The notes under the pieces are model-generated. The model did not search any database, was not told the DNA's origin, and saw only the letters and a program-made list of their open reading frames with translations. A stretch of DNA of 64,000 bases from contig JAPFFF010000006.1 of NCBI GenBank assembly GCA_039105265.1, forward strand, positions 6,386,001-6,450,000, in the 5' to 3' direction. The DNA is from Tritrichomonas musculus (lineage: Eukaryota; Parabasalia; Tritrichomonadida; Tritrichomonadidae). Made by a program: the position numbers and the translations under genes. Every line of letters begins with the position of its first letter. Position 1 is the stretch's first letter. Shown here piece by piece: positions 1-10,800 of the stretch.

Positions 1-1
1 C

Positions 2-2347
2 CAATTACTTGATAACCTTCATGTATACGACAACGCAACCTTCGATGGAGACACCAAATTCGAGAGGTTCCTCGGTAGCAGTGTTACGTTCAAGTCCACT
101 CCTGTTTTTGAAGCCGATATGGAAGTGATGGTTGATGGATACCCCATGTCAATGTCGGAGGTCAAAGCCGATATCGATAAAGCCTTTGATTTGATAGCCG
201 AATGCGACCAAAACACCACCATAGTTGACCTCAAGCACGACAAAATCTGCAGCACCATATTCGAGAATATCGATGCTCTATCAAACACCATCGACGAACA
301 CTTAGAGAATCATCCCAACCTTAATGCTCCTTCAGGGCTCAGTATGCTGATGGATACAACCACTCGCGACATTGACCTTGACGAACCCGAACCTGAACCC
401 GAAGTAACATTCGATGATGTGAACACCGTCATGAACCCATTGATCAGCAGCGTCAACGAATCACTCATCCACTTCGAAACCAATGACAAGACCCTCAATG
501 AGAGATCTCTTGAGAATGAAAGCAACATCAAGATCATCGACAACGAGATCAAACTAATCAACATCGACCTCGACTCTGCTCAAGAATCCATCACGAACAT
601 CAACTCCGCTATGGATGAAGCCGAAACGGACATCACTCAGTTGAAGACCGATTTATCAACAGCCGAAAGCGATATCACTCAGTTGAAGACCGATTTGGAC
701 AGCCTCGAAACAACCGTATCGACACTGAGTTCCACTGTAGCATTCCCTTCAGATATCACTACCGCAAGGGATGAACTCAATGAGACAATCAACGCAGCAG
801 TATCCACCATCAACGATGAACTCGGTGACCGATACACCAAGAAAGAGGTCGATGACAAGCTCTCCTTAACGAACAACAACTTCGGTGACTACGTTACGAC
901 AGCATCCTTCACCACATCCATCAACAACATCAATGATGAACTCATTGACCGATACACCAAAAGCGAGATCGATGGCAAGGTATCCACCATCAACGATTCC
1001 CTCAACAACAGATACACCAAGAAAGAGGTCGATGACAAGCTCTCCTTAACGAACAACGGCTACGTGACGACAACATCATTCACCACATCCATCAACGATC
1101 TCAACAACAAACTCAGTAACCGATACACCAAGAGTGAAAGCGATGACAAGTTCGTTCATCAAGATAGCCTCATTCCGAGTACAGACACAACGACTACTAC
1201 ATTCACCGATGATGAGGTTCTGACAGCGTTGAACACCGTCAATCGCATCAATAACGCACAGTTCTGGTATCGATCAGGTGGTAACGTGATAAGACCGAAG
1301 TCTGGTGATTACGTTCGATGTATGTTCTATGCTGAGCAACTCAGGTTCACTAACGATTCGAATAGATACGTCAACGATCTCGCCTTGAGTACCGAAACCA
1401 TCAACAACGACACATCACTGGCCACATCAGCTTTCGTTCACAAATGTGTTGATGACGTCATCGACGACAAATCCATTACCAAGAACTCTATGGCGAACAC
1501 CTTCTCCGAGTACATCAAAAACGATAGAGCACCCGTGAACTACGCTGACGAAGCCAAGAAGTACATATCCAACCTAACCTTCATTAACGGTGATTTCGAT
1601 CTGAGCTTCAAAGAGGTTGACCTCTCGAGAGTGAAGTGCATCGTGGCCTACTATCAATGCCCATCCGATCATTACTTCCGCATGAGCTTCATCGTCGTGT
1701 ACAACAACGTCAAGAAGACCGGTAGATTGATTGTCTTCACGGGATCAGGGGAGTTCAAATATGCAGTAGCTGATGTCACTTCAAACCAATCTGGAGATGG
1801 TATCGCCGCTTCGTTTTACATTGAGGTTGATGGTGGAAACTTCCCCACTCACGATGATCTCGTTATCGATACTGGTGCGTACAGGGAATTCAAGTACGTT
1901 AGGTTCGTTGAGACTGATGAAGCGATGATGGGTTCGTTGATGGACCTCTTCTCGATATACAAGCTCAGCAACTATCCGACAACGAGTGAATGTGATGCCA
2001 GGTACGTCATGAAAGAAGGTGCCCTCGACAGTCAATCCCTAATGTCTGCATTCACCAACTTCATTCAAAGCGATATCACCACTAGGGATTACTATGGACT
2101 AGCTGAGAAACATGTGGCGTGTCTGACATTCGATAACACATACATCGATATCAGTCTCCAAGACGTTCCACCGAAAGCCAGCACCACCATCACTCACTAC
2201 TGCCCTATCGAAGCTGGAGAAGAGATCACTGATTTCAAAGTCGGTAAGCCAGTGTTCCTCCGTGGACATGTCTATAAACGAGTCAATGGTAAGTGGGTAT
2301 CCTCAACGGTTACTGATTCAACGGATTGTATCTGCAGCGTGATATAG
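2..2347 (+). CDS. Fiber-like coiled-coil repeat protein of Polinton A (5' end outside window)
   Basis: The frame is open from the first bases of the window, so the start lies upstream; the first ATG in view is at 119. The middle is a heptad-rich coiled coil (TQLKTDLSTAESDITQLKTD region) followed by repeats of the type RYTKKEVDDKLS and YVTTASF. Repeats of this kind are known from trimeric phage tail fibers and virus spikes. The C-terminal third is non-repetitive and could be a head domain. The 758-aa protein of Polinton B (27113-29386) has the same architecture. Inference: a virion fiber or attachment protein. No enzyme motif seen. Confidence 0.6.
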   Translation, partial: QLLDNLHVYDNATFDGDTKFERFLGSSVTFKSTPVFEADMEVMVDGYPMSMSEVKADIDKAFDLIAECDQNTTIVDLKHDKICSTIFENIDALSNTIDEHLENHPNLNAPSGLSMLMDTTTRDIDLDEPEPEPEVTFDDVNTVMNPLISSVNESLIHFETNDKTLNERSLENESNIKIIDNEIKLINIDLDSAQESITNINSAMDEAETDITQLKTDLSTAESDITQLKTDLDSLETTVSTLSSTVAFPSDITTARDELNETINAAVSTINDELGDRYTKKEVDDKLSLTNNNFGDYVTTASFTTSINNINDELIDRYTKSEIDGKVSTINDSLNNRYTKKEVDDKLSLTNNGYVTTTSFTTSINDLNNKLSNRYTKSESDDKFVHQDSLIPSTDTTTTTFTDDEVLTALNTVNRINNAQFWYRSGGNVIRPKSGDYVRCMFYAEQLRFTNDSNRYVNDLALSTETINNDTSLATSAFVHKCVDDVIDDKSITKNSMANTFSEYIKNDRAPVNYADEAKKYISNLTFINGDFDLSFKEVDLSRVKCIVAYYQCPSDHYFRMSFIVVYNNVKKTGRLIVFTGSGEFKYAVADVTSNQSGDGIAASFYIEVDGGNFPTHDDLVIDTGAYREFKYVRFVETDEAMMGSLMDLFSIYKLSNYPTTSECDARYVMKEGALDSQSLMSAFTNFIQSDITTRDYYGLAEKHVACLTFDNTYIDISLQDVPPKASTTITHYCPIEAGEEITDFKVGKPVFLRGHVYKRVNGKWVSSTVTDSTDCICSVI

Positions 2348-2481
2348 TGCATGAGCTCATCAAGTTTGGATTCGTCGTAGTTGCTTCTCTTGTACTCGTC
2401 GTAGGCGTTCTCCCTCAAACGGCTGAAGAAGAGGTTCGTTTTGACGATGTCGTTGGCGATTCCATTCAAGGTGTCATTCAT
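2272..2481 (-). CDS. Small hypothetical Polinton A protein (69 aa)
   Basis: Short charged protein starting MNDTLNGIANDIVK, with many Asp, Glu, Lys and Arg. The ATG at 2481 is chosen because it has a CCCAAATG context like the starts of minus-strand genes in Polinton B. Its 3' end overlaps the fiber gene tail-to-tail. No family recognised. It lies just downstream of the interrupted minus-strand gene, so the two may have been neighbours in one leftward gene block. Confidence 0.4.
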   Translation of the reverse strand: MNDTLNGIANDIVKTNLFFSRLRENAYDEYKRSNYDESKLDELMHYITLQIQSVESVTVEDTHLPLTRL

Positions 2482-2760
2482 TTGGGTCACACAAAAAGAG
2501 ATTGAACCACTTAGCAGACCATCTTCAAGCTGACTCCATAACGAATGAACTCGCTATAGACATCGTTTCTGCAGTACTTCAGGTCTTCGCTCTTACCGTC
2601 AATCGTGATGAGGATCTTCGAAACGTAGATGATCTTATCGGACTTCCCACTACATCCACCACCACAGGAGATGTCGTCATTGAGTACCAAATCGACCTTC
2701 TCGCAACCGGTCAAGAGCTTGATCATCTCCATCAGCAACCTGCTTTCGCAGACTACGTAG

Positions 2761-5175
2761 TAATGATGCGTTTTTGCCCGACCATTTATAAAAAATTTGC
2801 CCAAAATGCCCAAGATTTTTTGGAAATTGCCCAAAAAAAAATATAACCACATTTTTAAAAATATTCTTTTCAAAAAAAGGTTTATTCGCTATATTTATAT
2901 TTTTTTTTGATTAAAAATTTTACCAAACTAGTACAAAATAGGAAAATAATAATTAATCATTAAGAATTATACAAATTATTTCATTTTTATATGAGAATTG
3001 TCGAAATGCTTTTCATAAAAAATGTAAACTTAGTAATATTTTGAAGTAAAAAGCATTATTACATAATATATTTGGTATTCAAATTAAATTTTGTGAAAAA
3101 TATTTTTATGAATTTAATATATTAAATCATAAAGTTAAATTATTTTCATCATTAAAGAAGTAAATAAGTATATTTATCTTCATTTATTTCTACAATTTAA
3201 TATTTTGTTATTCTTTTTTCATTTTTGATTGCAAAAAAAGCAAACAAATCTGGAAAAAAATTTCAAAGAACTCATTCAAAAAATTGAGGGCCGAATTTCT
3301 TTTAAATCTAAAAGAGTATATTAGAGGGCTCATATTATGATATCCTTTTTAAATAAACACATAAAATTGGGTCTCAAAAGAATCATCACAATGTGATTAT
3401 CATAATGATGGTGGTTAAAAATGTATTAAACAGTTTTTAACATATGATATTTTATATTTTTTTATAGGATAATCTGAATCATTTTAATTTTAATATATTT
3501 GATAAACATATTCTTAGTAATTGTCATAAATTTAAAAAATTATAAATAAAAAAAAAAGAATAAAGGAATAATATTCAAATATTACTTCTTTCAATATAAA
3601 GTATAGGAACAACCAGTTCTTGAATTAGAAATATATAGTTTATAAATGCTCTTCGGAGCTTTTTTACTGTATTTTGGAGCTGCTTATTGTTATATCCCGA
3701 TTTAATTATTATTGATTCAGATGATTGCAATAAACAGCTTCTAAATCACAGTAAAAAAAGCTCAAAAAAGCATTTCCGAGCTTATTTGAGGTATTTTAAG
3801 AAAATAAATGCATATTTTAACAGTATTAATTATAAAAAAGCTTGGCAAAAAGGTTAATTTATTTGACCACATTTGACCTTATGAAACTGGGCAGTACTGC
3901 CCAGCCTGTAAACAGTGTTTTACAGTATTACAAGTTACAATTGTAGTAATTTTTTTCATGAAAATGTAACCACATTTCTTTGAATTTTTCATTAAATGCT
4001 TTGTTAATTGTATGCATTGAATCACATAGATTTATATATTATTAGCATAATAAAGTTGATTTTTTCCTTCAGTTCCATTTTTATCATGACTATAATAAAT
4101 TTTAAAAAAAATCAATTAATCAAATGAGAAAAAACTGAAAAAAGTCATTATAAAAACCCTATATTTTAACTATATATTAAATATTAATTTATAAATATGA
4201 TTGAAATTGATATTTAGATATTTTTTTTTAATATTTAATCATTTTTTTGGAAAATATTAATAATTGCAATTTTATCTTAAAATATCTATAGATATTAAAG
4301 TATTATCTTAATAAAAGTTGATTTTAATAAGAATTCTTTTTAATTTATAATACTTGATATCCAAAATATAAAAAATATCCAAATATTGTGCATTATATTG
4401 AATTATATTTAATATTTCAATTTTTATATCATAGTTATATTTATATATTTTATTATTTCAGTAAAATAAAATATATAATTTTAATTTTTGATCCATTTGG
4501 TCGAAAATAATTATAATATGTCTTCTAAATTAATAATTAGGCATGATTAAATGAAATAAAAATGATCAGAAAAAAAAAAATTTCAAGACAATTTGCATCC
4601 AAATTACTACAAGTTTTTTCTCAATTACTCCAATTTTTCTCTCAATTATTACAATTTTCTTCTCAATTTATTACAACTTTTCTCTCAATTTATTACAATT
4701 GAAACATTGAAAATTGAATGAAAAATTGTAGTAAATTGAGAAGAAAATTGTAACATTCAAAAAGTCAAAAAACGTTATTAAAATAGTTAACTACAAATTT
4801 ATTAACCACATTTTTCTCTATATCTTATTTTTCTTCTTTTTTTCCTCTTATTTTATTACAATTTTTGCAAAGTTTTTGCAAAGATTTGCAAACTTTTACA
4901 ATTGTAAATTGTAATAAATGCAAACACTGCCTGTAAACTATTGAAATTCTTTCAAATTTTGAATGATGGGCATGGGCGCCCATGCCCAAAAATTTCAAAG
5001 GTTTATTGCCCAATATAAACAATTCAATTTTTACATATAATATAAAATTTAGATATTTTTTTTTTAATTAAAAAATATTTATAAGTAAAATTTATACACA
5101 TTATTAATGCAAAAAAAATTTAATATATTTATATAAAAAAATGTATTGCCCATGTGGGCAGTGGGCAACATCCTT
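2761..5175. mobile_element. Non-autonomous Mutator-type element (2415 bp) in Polinton A
   Basis: The nine bases ACTACGTAG occur directly before (2752-2760) and after (5176-5184) this block, a target duplication of the length usual for Mutator-like elements. The block is strongly AT-rich inside GC-richer Polinton coding DNA. The ends are weakly inverted: TAATGATGCGTTTTTGCCC against AAGGATGTTGCCCACTGCCC. TGCCC/GGGCA words are repeated near both ends. No transposase frame is visible. It carries another insertion at 3914-4928. Confidence 0.8.
3914..4928. mobile_element. Nested Mutator-type MITE (1015 bp)
   Basis: Flanked by a 10-bp direct repeat GCCTGTAAAC (3904-3913 and 4929-4938). Ends form an imperfect inverted repeat of about 32 bp: AGTGTTTTACAGTATTACAA at the left, AGTGTTTGCATTTATTACAA on the complementary right end, both continuing into TTACAATTGTA. 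No coding capacity. It sits inside the 2761-5175 element, so it is the younger of the two. Confidence 0.8.
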
Positions 5176-5532
5176 ACTACGTAGGAGTTCACCTTCAAGG
5201 GGTTGTTCTCGTACATCTCGACTAACATCTCTAAGAAACGGTTCTTCTTTTCGAGTTCATCCAATTCACTTCCCATGTCGGCGATACCTCTGTCGATTGG
5301 TTGTGGAGATGGATATGCTGATGCCGGTGTCATCATCGGAGTATCGGAAACTGTTCCACCCGTTTGAGGGTGAAGTTGAGTAAAATTTACGTTGGGATTC
5401 AGTGGATGAACATCCGGATATAGGGGAACTGTGGATGGTCTGCTCGATGTTGATGTTCACGTTGGTGTTCTGCTCTTGCTTGATCGTGTTGTCGGTCTCA
5501 CTTGAGAGTATTCTCGCGGCACGTAACGTCAT

Positions 5533-5576
5533 GATCGTGTTTCGTTTCGATTAAAAACCCCTGAGACACTATTTTA
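5533..5576. promoter_or_regulatory. Divergent intergenic region 1 of Polinton A
   Basis: A 44-bp spacer between a minus-strand start (5532) and a plus-strand gene remnant. It contains TTCGTTTCGATTAAAAACC, matching the second divergent spacer at 6067-6104 (TTCGTTCAGGTTAAAAACC) at 16 of 19 positions. Likely a shared bidirectional promoter element (inference). Confidence 0.45.
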
Positions 5577-5830
5577 ATGGGACCTCAAACATAGCATTCG
5601 GTAGCTGGTTCAAGAAACTGGGGAAGAAGATCAAGCAGGGCTTCAAAGACTTCGCTAATGGGTTCAAACATGGATGGAACAAGACAAAGTCCGTCCTCGA
5701 GAAGGTACCCGTCATCGGGGGCGTCGCGAAGGTCTTACCCAAGTTCAACAACAAAAACAATCCGGTATCGCAACACTTCGGTGGTGATGGATACGTCAAA
5801 TTCGATTCAAACGGTAACGCCATCTCTTAG
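5577..5830 (+). pseudogene. pVI-like basic minor capsid protein remnant, Polinton A
   Basis: Encodes a small basic amphipathic stretch (SWFKKLGKKIKQGFKDFANG followed by a hydrophobic Gly-Gly segment) and an Asn/Gly-rich tail. The 134-aa protein at 32807-33211 in Polinton B has the same make-up: an N-terminal aromatic/basic amphipathic region then a Gly-rich hydrophobic part. Polintons are known to encode adenovirus pVI-like minor capsid proteins, and this fits that role. It looks broken. The end abuts the opposite-strand gene at 5827-6066. Confidence 0.45.
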
Positions 5831-6066
5831 GTATAGAGGTTCTTCACGGCTCTGTTGAGAAGGGCTCGGACCTTCATGTTGTGGTCATATTTTTGTTGAA
5901 TTCGTTGACGTTGACGTATCTTCTTTGGGTCATCGCTCTCGGGTTGGTTAAGAACCTTTCGATAGTATTGGAGTCGTGAATGGATCAGCTTCAGTGTCTT
6001 CGTCGCGAAGGTCTTTCGTTCATGACGTTTCTTGAGTGGTGGTAACGTGAATGCGTCTCCGCTCAT
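5827..6066 (-). CDS. Small basic hypothetical protein of Polinton A (79 aa)
   Basis: Very basic protein (MSGDAFTLPPLKKRHERKTF..., a central RQRQRIQQKYDHN segment, 27% or so Lys/Arg by eye). Opens from the divergent spacer shared with the integrase. No family recognised. The charge would suit nucleic-acid binding or a virion core protein, but this is inference only. Confidence 0.5.
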   Translation of the reverse strand: MSGDAFTLPPLKKRHERKTFATKTLKLIHSRLQYYRKVLNQPESDDPKKIRQRQRIQQKYDHNMKVRALLNRAVKNLYT

Positions 6067-6104
6067 ATCTTTCGTTCAGGTTAAAAACCTTTTATGGGGC
6101 ATAA
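6067..6104. promoter_or_regulatory. Divergent intergenic region 2 of Polinton A
   Basis: A 38-bp spacer between the minus-strand start at 6066 and the integrase start at 6105. Contains TTCGTTCAGGTTAAAAACC, nearly the same as in the spacer at 5533-5576. In both places the motif stands between genes reading outward. Confidence 0.45.
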
Positions 6105-7808
6105 ATGTCGAACCAACTAGCAAACACCCTCGTCGAGTACATCAAAGCCCGAATCACTGGAAGAAGTGTCCTCAATCGAACTACGTTAACGGAGAACGAT
6201 ATCGATCCTGACGTAGAAGCTGACATCAATCAATTCCTCAACAACGAGAGCTCACGACAACAGATCATCAATCTCGGTATCGTTGACTATATATCCTCGA
6301 CGGGGAAATCCATCAGTGATCCAACCATGAAGCAATAAATCCGTGAATGCTTCCAATCCAATAGAGAGTACATCGTCCATGAACTAATCGGTTACTGCAC
6401 ATCGATCTTGGATCGTTACAAACGACTTCGTAAAGAGACACGACAGAAGCAGATCATCAGGACCACAGCCATTAGAACAGCCCGTAACGAACTCATCGAC
6501 AAGGTCAACTCCACGACAACTCCCCCAACGAAGTACCAATTCACGAACCTATCGTACATCAAAGCCCTGAAGCAACCCGAAGACAGAGAACTCCTTTGGG
6601 ATGAATTCCGTCAACGATGGAATCAGAAGCACCCTGATAGTGCATACAACGACGACGGATCCAAGAAGAGACGACCTCCTGCGGTGAGACCAGTTAAGAT
6701 CAAGTACCATGACGACTTCTCCGACAAGCTGAACAACTACGTTACCTTCAATCACGACAAGCTACTAACGTTGGAAGAGTTCGCGAGAGTCTCCAGTGGA
6801 TGCCCGCAAACGAGTAAACCCATTGAAGAGTGGTAACAAACGTATCTCGATCGATTCAACAAACAGCCTGGTACCTTCAAGACCATTCATGATCGAATGA
6901 CTCCTCAAGTGAGATCATTCAAGTCACCCTTCCCATTGAAAGAGAACCTCAAGAAGTATCAACTACACAAGGTTGCTCGTAGAGGTACATACATCATCGA
7001 CTTGGTGTTCGTGGGCAAACTCTGTTACCTATTCGCCATCAATGTCAACCCGAGATACCTATTCGTGGAGTTGATGAACGAAGTCCTATTCAACGACAAT
7101 GACACTGACGAAGAGAAGACAATGAAAGTATCCGTAAGGGACATCAAGACGGCTACCACATTCATCAAAACGTTACAGAAGCTCATTCGGGATGGTATGC
7201 GAGTGATGTACCTTCAATGGGATGGAGAGAAAGCGTTCAACTCGGACTATGCCTGGAGGTTCTATACTGCTCACAACATCACGTTCACGGAAGTACCCCG
7301 AATGAAGATCAACGTATATCCCGACTTCATGAAGAGCAAAGACGATAAAGACACCACGGACCCGTTACATGGCTCCTTAGGGATACTGGATCGTGTAGTG
7401 AGAACCATCAGGGACATGGCCTACAACATGGAAGTCAAAGACATAACCCCAGGGATCATGAAGTCACTGGTGAGCCAATACAACGAATCCACTCATGGGA
7501 CACTCAGCAAGTATGTGGGGATGGATGTATCACCAGCGATGGTCCAAGACGATGAAGAACTAGAAGAGTTCATCTGTAGACGAATCTGCCAAGAGAACTA
7601 CAACATCATGAGTCAACGTGGATTCAATCTCGATCATGGTACCTCAGTGAAGATCTACAACGAGAAAGACTCGATGTCGAAGAGAAGATCAGTGGTCCAG
7701 CCAGGGAAGTACTACATCAAGGGATTCAAGAACAGTCTATACGAGGTGGTTGATGATAAAAATAAATCCCAGATGGTACCTCGTTACCGAATCGATTACA
7801 ACGTCTGA
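6105..7808 (+). pseudogene. Polinton A retroviral-type integrase, broken
   Basis: Remnant of the Polinton integrase (rve superfamily), which inserts the element DNA and makes the 5-6-bp target duplication. An N-terminal helical region is followed by the RNase H-like core (segments TYIIDLVF, YLQWDGEKAF, LDRVVRTIRDM) and a C-terminal SH3/chromo-like part (PGKYYIKGFKNSLYEVVDD). The B copy at 34148-35169 shows the same order, including the shared MRTIRDM / VRTIRDM word. It is broken in a few places. It reads toward the polymerase, tail-to-tail with it. Confidence 0.8.
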
Positions 7809-10800
7809 GCCAATTCACGGATCAATTCATCAATATTTTTGTCGTCCAAGACTTCATCGATAGGATCAACTACTCGACGTTCTAACTTGATACCGGAGAG
7901 GTCGTAATCTGGGTTCCATATGCGGATTATCTTCTTCAGGGTGTTCAGGGAGCAGTAATTCGGTTTTGACTCAGACTCGACAGCGTCACGTACGTCATCG
8001 AAGTTCAACATAGCGTTGGTTGTTAAGTGGCATCTGCTGAGGACCATGTCATAAGCGAGAGATCGTTTCGATGGGGATAGTCTATGGATTGATTGGAAGA
8101 GTGGTAGTAAGGATACTTCTCTATCGAGCTTGAATGTGGGTGAGTTATGTACATCGAACCCATACAATCCATTCACCAACAGCATCTCGGTATCGGAATC
8201 GACTGAGTACTCAATCACTTCTGGTTGTTCAGTGAAGGATCTTTGTTTAGGTTTGATGTTGAGGGTGATGTTCAATGAGGACAACACATCAGAGGCTAAT
8301 CTAGTGACGATGCTCTTATAGCTACCACGTACGAAACGATACTCACCGTTCTGGTTACTCTATCCAGGAAGCATCACTAAGGATTGTTCATCACCATGGA
8401 TGAAAGTCAAATAGTCTATCTCGTACTGAGGACATGAATAGCACTTGATGGAACGATTGCTGAAGGATTCATCTCCATCACGGAGTAGATCGTTGTTGAC
8501 ATAGATGTGTAGTCCCCCTGAACCAGTTTCGACAACGACGTCATCATCAGAGAGTTTGCTAATGACTGACTCACGGATAGTACCTCTTTCGGATGGGGTC
8601 AATTTCTTGTCGACATCGATATCTATCACCGCGAACCCACAACATTGATTGGTCATCAAGGCCATCCCAGTCTGGTTGCTCATAAACGAATCCGTGACGT
8701 GAAGACCCTTCTTAGTCCCATGCTTCTGATGGTTGAAACAGAGATAGAAGTTCCCATTGAATCGACTCGTCAATGGTAATGAATTGCAGACCTCGTTATC
8801 GGAGAGTATCGATGAACGGTGTTGTTTTAGGTCATCAGCTACGTGGTTATCGTAATCGAGGTTGCTCTTGGTGTATCGGAAGTAGTCTGTGACGTCACCG
8901 ATATCGTAAGTGGTTTTGATTCGTCGTTGGAACTTCTCGAGAGTAGATACAGTCATGTTCTTGTTCATGGCGAAGCATGGTTGACCTTTCGTTAAGTCGA
9001 AAGTGACTTGGTGTCCATCGAAGATGTGTTTATAGAGGGACATTGGATTACCATCAAATCGTGACTGATACTCGTGCTTGATATTGTTCTGAGTGATGCC
9101 CTTTCCACGGATCATGTAATCGATGTCTCCGGTACTGTCAGTGAGCTTATCGATGTACATCTTCTTCATGAGGAAAATGGATTCAACTGAAACGGGTGTC
9201 TCTTTATGGTTGTTGATGGGGGGGAAATCGGAATGGAATTGTCCGAGATTGGATCCGATAAGGTCTCTTCCGTACATGTCTTTGTAAGCGGATACTAGTT
9301 TGGGGATGTCATCGGTTTCGATGTGCATGCTATCGGTATCTTGGTAGTAGATGTGGCAACCGATGTCGTAAGCGAGACACCTGACCTCATTCATGATACG
9401 TTTGCTCATGGAAAGGACTTGGATGCCGAGGAGGCTGAAGTTGAAGTGCTTATCGATTGGTGTCATCACCTTGACTGCATGCATGTCGGAGTTCTCGAGT
9501 TCAACGTCTTTGATGATCTTGTTGTAGTTCTTCATGACGTACTTGTCCAGATCACGATTGTGGATGTACTTGTAGTCTTTGTCGTGAGGTCTCTCAATGG
9601 TCTTTCCATAGCAGGAGTTCATGATGAGTTTGTATACGAGTTGGAGTGGATTGTCGTCTTTCTTGTACTGGAGTCTCTTGTTGAAGATGTCTTTGATAAC
9701 GTTCTGGATACGATCATCTGTATTGCCATCCCAGTAGTAACCTTGATGAGGTCTTCGAGAGCGATGTTGTCGATCACCATATGCACTGACTCACCATCGA
9801 CTAGGTTATCATCGTTGAGGTTCAATCCGTTGACCTTTCGAACTATCAATGGGAATGGGTAATGTTTGTGGACTTTGGTGATCTCGATTTCGACGACGTA
9901 AGCGGACTGGTTGGAAAGGAATTCGTAGTTGAGTTTGTCTTCAGTGATGACCTTTGGTCGACCTTCAACAACGTGTAATCTCGCCATGGCTGATGAATAG
10001 AGGCTAACGGCATCGAAGTCACTTAAGTGTTTCTTCACCCACCACTTCTTGTTGTAGGCAGTCATGCAACGACCACCATAAACGGCTTGGGACATGAACT
10101 TTCTGACAATGCCACCTACCTCGAATAGCTTCCCATTAGGGTAATACACTCGTTGCTTGAATACCTCATTGGCTAGTGACGAGATTGGAGATGAAGTTGT
10201 AGGGATCGATGTTGAAGTCTTTCTTGAAGTCATTTCGGAACTGAGTGAACCCTAAACGAAGGATGTTAACGTCTTGATGACAGTAGAACGAAACGTACTT
10301 CCACATATCGAAGTGGTCGTCATCGATTCTGCAACCAGGAATGCTGTCGATGTTTTCGTTGAAGGTCTGGATGTCTTTGGTGGTCCATAAACGATCTTCT
10401 CTTAGACCAGCTTCAGAGATGGTACCGATAGCGGGATTCTCTTTGAGGCGTTCGAGAGTGTAGTACTTGAATGGGAAGATCTCTTTCTGAATGACCTTGA
10501 GGTTGAACATCATAGGGAACTCACTGAGCTTGCATGTCAGAACAGGGAGGGTGTCTTTGAAGTGGATTGTCTTACCGTTGTACTTGACGTCAGCTTTCAT
10601 CACCTTGGTTCCCTTGATGATGGACTTAGTGATACCGTTCTGGAAGGATTCTAATGTGGTGGCTCCCTTTGTTCGGATCATTCGGATGTCATACGCTAAG
10701 TTGTGGAAGTAGACGACTGCCCCATCAGGTAAGAACTCAAGGAGTTGTCTATCACAGTCTTCACCAACGAACTCTTTCATGAGACGACCGTTATCTTTGT

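Larger units (their letters stand above)
2511..5532 (-). pseudogene. Polinton A minus-strand gene remnant interrupted by a Mutator-type insertion
   Basis: Remnant of a gene related to the 173-aa gene of Polinton B at 29410-29931. Both have a region with a Gly-Cys cluster (ISCGGGCSGKS here, NPGCCVGKAS in B) followed by a similar C-terminal segment. It starts at 5532 inside a divergent promoter region and is split by the 2761-5175 insertion, which duplicated ACTACGTAG. The function of the family is unknown; position beside the fiber and capsid genes suggests a virion or assembly role (inference). Confidence 0.6.

Noticed and set aside
2502-2846. 114-codon plus-strand frame at the Polinton A/insertion border
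   Set aside because: Antisense to the conserved minus-strand gene and ends in AT-rich insertion DNA.
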